From NCBI GenBank assembly GCA_948099385.1, contig CANUEZ040000196.1:4385001-4449000 (forward strand): DNA of 64,000 bases, read 5' to 3'. The notes under the pieces are model-generated. The model was not told the DNA's origin. It searched no databases and saw only the letters and a program-made list of their open reading frames with translations. The position numbers and the translations under genes are program-made. Positions 55,643-62,553 of the stretch are shown here, piece by piece; position 1 is the first letter of the stretch, and the number at the start of each line of letters is the position of its first letter. The DNA comes from Fasciola hepatica (taxonomy: Eukaryota > Platyhelminthes > Trematoda > Plagiorchiida > Fasciolidae).

Positions 55643-57372
55643 TTGAACGCTCAACTGAGCATTGAAATCAATGGAAGCACTGTACAGCTGTTTCATCCTC
55701 TAAGGGACTCGACTCATCAGCAGTGCACATCGACCGAGCAACCACGGGCACTCCAACAACTGGTGAACCATTGTGAATCGAACAACTTAACAACACAAAG
55801 CTATCCGGGATTGGCTATCAACGCTTTGTTCAACATCTACACTACATCATATATAGCACCCTTCCCAAACTGGCTTCAAATTTGAATAGTAACAACCAGC
55901 TTCGCGCACACCGATCGACTCCTATGATGGATAACTTCTCTGTAGGGGCCTAAGTACAACCAACGCATTCCTAAATGAACAACCTACACAGCTCCCTTAC
56001 TATGCATGCAATTGATTATTAGTACGAGATTAGATTAGATTAGATTAGATTTGTATAATATGATTGATCATGCAGCTTGAACGCTCAACTGAGCATTGAA
56101 ATCCATGGAAGCACTGTACAGCTGTTTCATCCTCTAAGGGACTCGACTCATCAGCAGTGCACATCGACCGAGCCCCCACGGGCACTCCAACAACCGGTGA
56201 ACCATTGTGAATCGAACAACTTAACAACACAAGCCTATCCGGGATGGCTATCAACGCTTTGTTCAACATCTACACTACATCATATAGCACCCTTCCCAAA
56301 CTGGCTTCAAATTTGAATGGTAAGAACCAGCTTCGCGCACACCGATCGACTCCTATGATGGATGACTTCTCTGTAGGGGCCTGAGTACAACCAACGCATT
56401 CCCAAATGAACAACCTACACAGCTTCCTTACTATGCATGCAATTTATTAGTAGTACAAGATTAGATTAGATTAGATTAGATTAGATTTGTATAATATGAT
56501 TGATCATGCAGCTTGAACGCTCAACTGAGCATTGAAATCCATGGAAGCACTGTACAGCTGTTTCATCCTCTAAGGGACTCGACTCATCAGCAGTGCACAT
56601 CGACCGAGCAACCACGGGCACTCCAACAACTGGTGAACCATTGTGAATCGAACAACTTAACAACACAAAGCTATCCGGGATTGGCTATCAACGCTTTGTT
56701 CAACATCTACACTACATCATATATAGCACCCTTCCCAAACTGGCTTCAAATTTGAATGGTAACAACCAGCTTCGCGCACACCGATCGACTCCTATGATGG
56801 ATAACTTCTCTGTAGGGGCCTAAGTACAACCAACGCATTCCTAAATGAACAACCTACACAGCTCCCTTACTATGCATGCAATTGATTATTAGTACGAGAT
56901 TAGATTAGATTAGATTAGATTTGTATAATATGATTGATCATGCAGCTTGAACGCTCAACTGAGCATTGAAATCCATGGAAGCACTGTACAGCTGTTTCAT
57001 CCTCTAAGGGACTCGACTCATCAGCAGTGCACATCGACCGAGCAACCACGGGCACTCCAACAACCGGTGAACCATTGTGAATCGAACAACTTAACAACAC
57101 AAGCCTATCCGGGATGGCTATCAACGCTTTGTTCAACATCTACACTACATCATATAGCACCCTTCCCAAACTGGCTTCAAATTTGAATGGTAAGAACCAG
57201 CTTCGCGCACACCGATCGACTCCTATGATGGATGACTTCTCTGTAGGGGCCTAAGTACAACCAACGCATTCCCAAATGAACAACCTACACAGCTTCCCTA
57301 CTATGCATGCAATTGATTAGTAGTACGAGATTAGATCAGATTAGATTTGTATAATGTGATTGATCATGCAGC
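55643..57372 (+). repeat. Duplicated dimer, period 870 bp
   Basis: Unit starts: 55643, 56077, 56513, 56947. The 55643/56513 units share 'gggattggctatc', 'ggataacttc', 'attcctaaatg' and 'gattattagtacg'. The 56077/56947 units share 'acaagcctatcc' and the short TA spot. Both offsets are 870 bp. The 54774 and 56077 units also share 'gcctgag' and the rare 'agtagtacaagatt' before the next unit, so the duplicated block may begin in 54774-55210. Confidence 0.88.
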
Positions 57373-57806
57373 TTGAACGCTCAACTGAGCATTGAAATCC
57401 ATGGAAGCACTGTACAGCTGTTTCATCCTCTAAGGGACTCGACTCATCAGCAGTGCACATCGACCGAGCAACCACGGGCACTCCAACAACCGGTGAACCA
57501 TTGTCAATCGAACAACTTACCAACACAAGGCTATCCGGGATTGGCTCTCAACGCTTTGTTCAACATCTACACTACATCATATATAACACCCTTCCCAAAC
57601 TGGCTTCAAATTTGAATGGTAACAACAAGCTTCGCGCACACCGATCGACTCCTATGATGGATGACTTCTCTGTAGGGGCCTAAGTACAACCAACGCATTC
57701 CCAAATGAACAACCTACACAGCTTCCTTACTATGCACGTAATTGATTAGTAGTACGAGATTAGATCAGATTAGATTAGATTTGTATAATATGATTGATCA
57801 TGCAGC
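57373..57806 (+). repeat. Single linking monomer
   Basis: This unit, preceded by a three-unit pentamer block, combines 'gtataatgtgattg' (otherwise in 58666 and 59958), 'caatcgaac', 'ttaccaacac' and 'gggattggctctc' (otherwise in 60406 and 61273), a unique 'atataacaccc', and the 'gcacgtaattg' end. It is a mosaic of neighbouring types. Confidence 0.93.
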
Positions 57807-60405
57807 TTGAACGCTCAACTGAGCATTGAAATCCATGGAAGCACTGTACAGCTGTTTCATCCTCTAAGGGACTCGACTCATCAGCAGTGCACATCGACCG
57901 AGCCCCCACGGGCACTCCAACAACCGGTGAACCATTGTGAATCGAACAACTTAACAACACAAGGCTATCCGGGATGGCTATCAACGCTTTGTTCAACATA
58001 TATACTACATCATATATAGCAACCTTCAAAAACTGCCTTCAAATTCGAATGGTAAGAACCAGCTTCGCGCACACCGATCGACTCCTATGATGGATAACTT
58101 CTCTGTAGGGGCCTAAGTACAACCAACGCATTCCTAAATGAACAACCTACACAGCTCCCTTACTATGCATGCAATTGATTATTAGTACGAGATTAGATTA
58201 GATTAGATTAGATTTGTATAATATGATTGATCATGCAGCTTGAACGCTCAACTGAGCATTGAAATCCATGGAAGCACTGTACAGCTGTTTCATCCTCTAA
58301 GGGACTCGACTCATCAGCAGTGCACATCGACCGAGCAACCACGGGCACTCCAACAACTGGTGAACCATTGTGAATCGAACAACTTAACAACACAAGCCTA
58401 TCCGGGATGGCTATCAACGCTTTGTTCAACATCTACACTACATCATATAGCACCCTTCCCAAACTGGCTTCAAATTTGAATGGTAAGAACCAGCTTCGCG
58501 CACACCGATCGACTCCTATGATGGATGACTTCTCTGTAGGGGCCTAAGTAAAACCAACGCATTCCCAAATGAACAACCTACACAGCTTCCCTACTATGCA
58601 TGCAATTGTTTAGTAGTACGAGATTAGATCAGATTAGATTTGTATAATGTGATTGATCATGCAGCTTGAACGCTCAACTGAGCATTGAAATCCATGGAAG
58701 CACTGTACAGCTGTTTCATCCTCTAAGGGACTCGACTCATCAGTAGTGCACATCGACCGAGCAACCACGGGCACTCCAACAACCGGTGAACCATTGTGAA
58801 TCGAACAACTTAACAACACAAGGCTATCCGGGATGGCTATCAACGCTTTGTTCAACATATATACTACATCATATATAGCAACCTTCAAAAACTGCATTCA
58901 AATTCGAATGGTAACAACCAGCTTCGCGCACACCGATCGACTCCTATGATGGATGAATTCTCTGTAGGGGCCTAAGTACAACCAACGCATTCCCAAATTA
59001 ACAACCTACACAGCTTCCTTACTATGCATGCAATTGATTAGTAGTACGAGATTAGATTAGATTAGATTAGATTTGTATAATATGATTGATCATGCAGCTT
59101 GAACGCTCAACTGAGCATTGAAATCCATGGAAGCACTGTACAGCTGTTTCATCCTTGTACGGGCTCGACTCGTCAGCAGTGCACATCGACCGAGCAACCA
59201 CGGGCACTCCAACAACCGGTGAACCATTGTGAATCGAACAACTTAACAACACAAGGCTATCCGGGATGGCTATCAACGCTTTGTTCAACATATATACTAC
59301 ATCATATATAGCAACCTTCAAAAACTGCCTTCAAATTCGAATGGTAACAACCAGCTTCGCGCACACCGATCGACTCCTATGATGGATAACTTCTCTGTAG
59401 GGGCCTAAGTACAACCAACGCATTCCTAAATGAACAACCTACACAGCTCCCTTACTATGCATGCAATTGATTATTAGTACGAGATTAGATTAGATTAGAT
59501 TAGATTTGTATAATATGATTGATCATGCAGCTTGAACGCTCAACTGAGCATTGAAATCCATGGAAGCACTGTACAGCTGTTTCATCCTCTAAGGGACTCG
59601 ACTCATCAGCAGTGCACATCGACCGAGCAACCACGGGCACTCCAACAACTGGTGAACCATTGTGAATCGAACAACTTAACAACACAAGCCTATCCGGGAT
59701 GGCTATCAACGCTTTGTTCAACATCTACACTACATCATATAGCACCCTTCCCAAACTGGCTTCAAATTTGAATGGTAAGAACCAGCTTCGCGCACACCGA
59801 TCGACTCCTATGATGGATGACTTCTCTGTAGGGGCCTAAGTAAAACCAACGCATTCCCAAATGAACAACCTACACAGCTTCCCTACTATGCATGCAATTG
59901 TTTAGTAGTACGAGATTAGATCAGATTAGATTTGTATAATGTGATTGATCATGCAGCTTGAACGCTCAACTGAGCATTGAAATCCATGGAAGCACTGTAC
60001 AGCTGTTTCATCCTCTAAGGGACTCGACTCATCAGTAGTGCACATCGACCGAGCAACCACGGGCACTCCAACAACCGGTGAACCATTGTGAATCGAACAA
60101 CTTAACAACACAAGGCTATCCGGGATGGCTATCAACGCTTTGTTCAACATATACACTACATCATATATAGCAACCTTCAAAAACTGCCTTCAAATTCGAA
60201 TGGTAAGAACCAGCTTCGCGCACACCGATCGACTCCTATGATGGATGAATTCTCTGTAGGGGCCTAAGTACAACCAACGCATTCCCAAATTAACAACCTA
60301 CACAGCTTCCTTACTATGCATGCAATTGATTAGTAGTACGAGATTAGATTAGATTAGACTAGATTAGATTAGATTAGATTTGTATAATATGATTGATCAT
60401 GCAGC
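57807..60405 (+). repeat. Duplicated trimer, period 1,292 bp
   Basis: Unit starts: 57807, 58240, 58666, then 59099, 59532, 59958, with all three offsets exactly 1,292 bp. Paired markers are 'aacatatatactac' with 'ggataacttc' and 'cctaaatg' (57807/59099), 'acaagcctatcc' with 'taagtaaaacc' and 'cttccctac' (58240/59532), and 'gtataatgtgattg' with 'cagtagtgca' and 'caaattaacaacc' (58666/59958). The heads of 57807 and 59099 differ: 59099 has the 'ttgtacgggctcg' cassette. One junction therefore lies within the first unit, or that unit was converted. Confidence 0.92.
60343..60382 (+). repeat. Longest ATTAG block in the window (seven units)
   Basis: Seven ATTAG-like units, the fourth being ACTAG, precede ATTTG. 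This makes the 59958-60406 interval 448 bp, the longest in the window. It is 15 bp longer than the standard block, which fits slippage or unequal exchange inside the microsatellite. The ACTAG unit is unique here and marks this locus for mapping reads. Confidence 0.95.
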
Positions 60406-62149
60406 TTGAACGCTCAACTGAGCATTGAAATCCATGGAAGCACTGTACAGCTGTTTCATCCTCTAAGGGACTCGACTCATCAGCAGTGCACATCGACCGA
60501 GCAACCACGGGCACTCCAACAACCGGTGAACCATTGTGAATCGAACAACTTACCAACACAAAGCTATCCGGGATTGGCTCTCAACGCTTTGTTCAACATC
60601 TACACTACATCATATATAGCACCCTTCCCAAACTGGCTTCAAATTTGAATGGTAACAACAAGCTTCGCGCACACCGATCGACTCCTATGATGGATGACTT
60701 CTCTGTAGGGGCCTAAGTACAACCAACGCATTCCCAAATGAACAACCTACACAGCTTCCTTACCATGCATGCAATTGATTAGTAGTACGAGATTAGATCA
60801 GATTAGATTAGATTTGTATAATATGATTGATCATGCAGCTTGAACGCTCAACTGAGCATTGAAATCCATGGAAGCACTGTACAGCTGTTTCATCCTCTAA
60901 GGGACTCGACTCATCAGCAGTGCACATCGACCGAGCCCCAACGGGGACTCCAACAAACGGTGAACCATTGTGAATCGAACAACTTAACAACACAAGGCTA
61001 TCCGGGATGGCTATCATCGCTTTGTTCAACATATATACTACATCATATATAGCAACCTTCAAAAACTGCATTCAAATTCGAATGGTAACAACCAGCTTCG
61101 CGCACACCGATCGACTCCTATGATGGATGAATTCTCTGTAGGGGCCTAAGTACAACCAACGCATTCCCAAATGAACAACCTACACAGCTTCCTTACTATG
61201 CATGCAATTGATTAGTAGTACGAGATTAGATTAAATTAGATTAGATTTGTATATTATGATTGATCATGCAGCTTGAACGCTCAACTGAGCATTGAAATCC
61301 ATGGAAGCACTGTACAGCTGTTTCATCCTTGTACGGGCTCGACTCATCAGCAGTGCACATCGACCGAGCAACCACGGGCACTCCAACAACCGGTGAACCA
61401 TTGTGAATCGAACAACTTACCAACACAAAGCTATCCGGGATTGGCTCTCAACGCTTTGTTCAACATCTACACTACATCATATATAGCACCCTTCCCAAAC
61501 TGGCTTCAAATTTGAATGGTAACAACAAGCTTCGCGCACACCGATCGACTCCTATGATGGATGACTTCTCTGTAGGGGCCTAAGTACAACCAACGCATTC
61601 CCAAATGAACAACCTACACAGCTTCCTTACTATGCATGCAATTTATTAGTAGTACGAGATTAGATTAGATTCGAATAGATTTGTATAATATGATTGATCA
61701 TGCAGCTTGAACGCTCAACTGAGCATTGAAATCCATGGAAGCACTGTACAGCTGTTTCATCCTTGTACGGGCTCGACTCATCAGCAGTGCACATCGACCG
61801 AGCCCCCACGGGCACTCCAACAACCGGTGAACCATTGTGAATCGAACAACTTAACAACACAAGGCTATCCGGGATGGCTCTCAACGCTTTGTTCAACATC
61901 TACACTACATCATATATAGCACCCTTCCCAAACTGGCTTCAAATTTCAATGGTAACAACCAGGTTGCGCACACCGATCGACTCCTATGATGGATGACTTC
62001 TCTGTAGGGGCCTAAGTACAACCAACGCATTCCCAAATGAACAACCTACACAGCTTCCCTACTATGCATGCAATTGATTAGTAGTACGAGATTAGATCAG
62101 ATTAGATTAGATTAGATTTGTATAATATGATTGATCATGCAGCTTGAAC

Positions 62150-62161
62150 GCTCAACTGAGC
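62150..62161. other. Short dyad GCTCA-AC-TGAGC in the anchor
   Basis: Five-base arms flank a two-base centre inside the most constant part of the monomer. The right arm is changed in a few copies, for example 'taagc' in 28832 and 31861 and 'tgacc' in 30995 and 46535. Confidence 0.85.
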
Positions 62162-62180
62162 ATTGAAATCCATGGAAGCA

Positions 62181-62192
62181 CTGTACAGCTGT
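62181..62192. other. Overlapping 8-bp palindromes CTGTACAG and ACAGCTGT
   Basis: Two perfect 8-bp palindromes overlap by four bases (CTGTACAGCTGT). They contain BsrGI and PvuII sites and lie about 37 bp after the anchor. Most monomers keep both; 'cagatgtt' in 1196, 9411, 9844 and 10275 breaks the second. Confidence 0.9.
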
Positions 62193-62197
62193 TTCAT

Positions 62198-62220
62198 CCT
62201 CTAAGGGACTCGACTCATCA
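62198..62220 (+). repeat. Three-state variable cassette within the monomer
   Basis: Here it has the common state 'cctctaagggactcgactca'. A second state, 'ttgtacgggctcgactc', is found in 11129, 12428, 12851, 14139, 24073, 43940, 59099, 61273 and 61707, with a derivative 'tatgtacgggctc' in 23643 and 43510. A third, 'ttgttcggactcg', is found in 6381, 13283 and 22368. Each state changes several linked bases within about 20 bp, and the states combine freely with pentamer classes and with the other cassette. That is the pattern of short gene-conversion tracts. Confidence 0.9.
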
Positions 62221-62240
62221 GCAGTGCACATCGACCGAGC

Positions 62241-62245
62241 AACCA
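62241..62245 (+). repeat. Four-state variable cassette (aacca / ccccca / cccaca / cccca)
   Basis: After 'cgaccgag' monomers carry 'caaccacgg', 'cccccacgg', 'cccacacgg' or the one-base-shorter 'ccccacgg'. The last occurs in 12851, 14139, 23643 and 43510 and frameshifts the minus-strand frame. The 16308 unit has a unique one-base-longer form, 'acaaacacacgg'. These states give Val, Gly or Trp at residue 32 of the minus-strand frame. Confidence 0.9.
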
Positions 62246-62275
62246 CGGGCACTCCAACAACCGGTGAACCATTGT

Positions 62276-62284
62276 GAATCGAAC
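62276..62284 (-). promoter_or_regulatory. B-box-like core GTTCGATTC (minus strand), candidate
   Basis: Read on the minus strand, GTTCGATTC matches the RNA polymerase III B-box core GTTCGANNC. The flanking bases (T before, A after) do not match the full GGTTCGANNCC. The site is very well conserved in the array; exceptions are 'gaatggaac' in the monomers at 763, 1196 and 4652, and 'caatcgaac' in a few (6814, 8547, 9844, 52172, 57373). A 9-bp match can arise by chance and is then copied with every monomer, so conservation is not independent evidence. No tRNA fold was seen around it. Confidence 0.3.
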
Positions 62285-62333
62285 AACTTAACAACACAAG
62301 GCTATCCGGGATGGCTATCAACGCTTTGTTCAA

Positions 62334-62344
62334 CATCTACACTA
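62334..62344 (-). promoter_or_regulatory. A-box-like TAGTGTAGATG (minus strand), candidate
   Basis: The minus-strand sequence TAGTGTAGATG fits the degenerate A-box pattern TRGYNNANNNG. It lies 49 nt upstream of the B-box-like core on the same strand, which is longer than in most tRNA genes but not impossible for tRNA-derived elements. Several monomers carry 'ctacaatac' here (for example 6814, 12428, 15875, 22789, 42656), which breaks the match. Confidence 0.22.
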
Positions 62345-62347
62345 CAT

Positions 62348-62355
62348 CATATATA
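62348..62355 (-). promoter_or_regulatory. TATA-like TATATATG (minus strand), polymorphic
   Basis: The long form of the TA spot ('catcatatatagc' on plus) reads TATATATG on the minus strand, which fits TATAWAWR. It sits 3 nt upstream of the A-box-like match and about 19 nt before the ATG of the minus-strand frame, too close to be the usual TATA of a polymerase II mRNA starting before that ATG. The 2-bp short forms ('catgatatagc' or 'catcatatagc') destroy the match, so monomers are polymorphic for it. Confidence 0.2.
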
Positions 62356-62374
62356 GCACCCTTCCCAAACTGGC

Positions 62375-62386
62375 TTCAAATTTGAA
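62375..62386. other. Perfect 12-bp palindrome TTCAAATTTGAA
   Basis: This perfect palindrome follows the variable 'cccaaactggc' segment in most monomers. It is lost in two recurrent subtypes: 'ttcaaattcgaa' (usually after 'aaaaactgcc') and 'accaaaattgaa' (for example 28399, 29265, 31428, 34453, 47401, 49998). In the first subtype a different 8-bp palindrome, ATTCGAAT, is created at the same place. Confidence 0.9.
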
Positions 62387-62501
62387 TGGTAACAACAAGC
62401 TTCGCGCACACCGATCGACTCCTATGATGGATGACTTCTCTGTAGGGGCCTAAGTACAACCAACGCATTCCCAAATGAACAACCTACACAGCTTCCTTAC
62501 T

Positions 62502-62514
62502 ATGCATGCAATTG
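62502..62514. other. Nested palindromes ATGCAT / TGCATGCA / CAATTG
   Basis: NsiI, SphI and MfeI palindromes overlap immediately before the pentamer block. A derived form 'gcacgtaattg' occurs before the monomers at 54341, 54774 and 57807 only, which links these three copies. In 9844 and 10275 the third site is 'caaatg'. Confidence 0.9.
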
Positions 62515-62528
62515 ATTAGTAGTACGAG

Positions 62529-62553
62529 ATTAGATTAGATTAGATTAGATTTG
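62529..62553 (+). repeat. ATTAG pentamer block, reference form (four units)
   Basis: Four perfect ATTAG units are followed by ATTTG, between the constant 'agtacgag' and 'tataatatgatt'. This microsatellite inside each satellite unit causes most monomer length change, in steps of 5 bp: 2 units in the 421-423 bp intervals, 3 in the 426-bp intervals, 4 in the standard and 5 or more in the 436-448 bp intervals. Its sequence also falls into classes: plain (ATTAG)4; one ATCAG unit; a degenerate form containing AAGTTCATATT; a form with ATTCGAATAG; and the short two-unit form. The stop codon of the recurrent minus-strand open frame lies in this block. Confidence 0.95.

Larger units (their letters stand above)
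62112..62336 (-). other. Recurrent 74-codon open frame, probably not a gene
   Basis: An ATG-initiated minus-strand frame of 74 codons ends in the ATTAG block. About 130 of the 147 complete monomers keep it intact. The predicted peptide starts MLNKALIAIPD, has a weakly hydrophobic N-terminus interrupted by Pro-Asp, and five cysteines at residues 18, 37, 53, 59 and 66. I recognise no domain. In some monomers it is longer at the C-terminus because the pentamer block is degenerate, and in a few it is longer at the N-terminus. Against coding: most diagnostic differences between monomers change the amino acid (Arg/Ile at 7, Val/Gly/Trp at 32), nonsense or frameshift copies exist (5086, 8116, 12851, 14139, 16308, 55643), and a frame on the other strand is equally persistent. 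Homogenisation of the DNA explains the persistence. Confidence 0.75.
62144..62356 (+). other. Recurrent 70- to 79-codon plus-strand frame from TTG, not a gene
   Basis: A plus-strand frame opens at the TTG of the anchor and runs 70 codons when the TA spot is in its long form, or 79 codons when the 2-bp deletion shifts it past the first stop. It has no ATG start in this frame position, overlaps the minus-strand frame over nearly its full length, and its end depends on a neutral-looking 2-bp dimorphism. It is a by-product of repeated sequence. Confidence 0.85.

Noticed and set aside
62300..62320. CENP-B box near 'ctatccgggatgg'
   Set aside because: The A..CGGG half is present, but the required TTCG at the proper distance upstream is missing on both strands.
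62270..62345. tRNA gene or tRNA pseudogene on the minus strand
   Set aside because: The B-box-like core and a degenerate A-box match are present, but spacing is long and I found no acceptor, D, anticodon or T stems that pair. Recorded only as a speculative promoter-like arrangement.
62144..62356. Plus-strand frames of 70-93 codons starting at TTG in almost every monomer, as a multigene family
   Set aside because: They start at TTG, overlap a minus-strand frame almost completely, change length with a 2-bp dimorphism, and their differences are mostly amino-acid-changing. Repetition of one sequence explains them.
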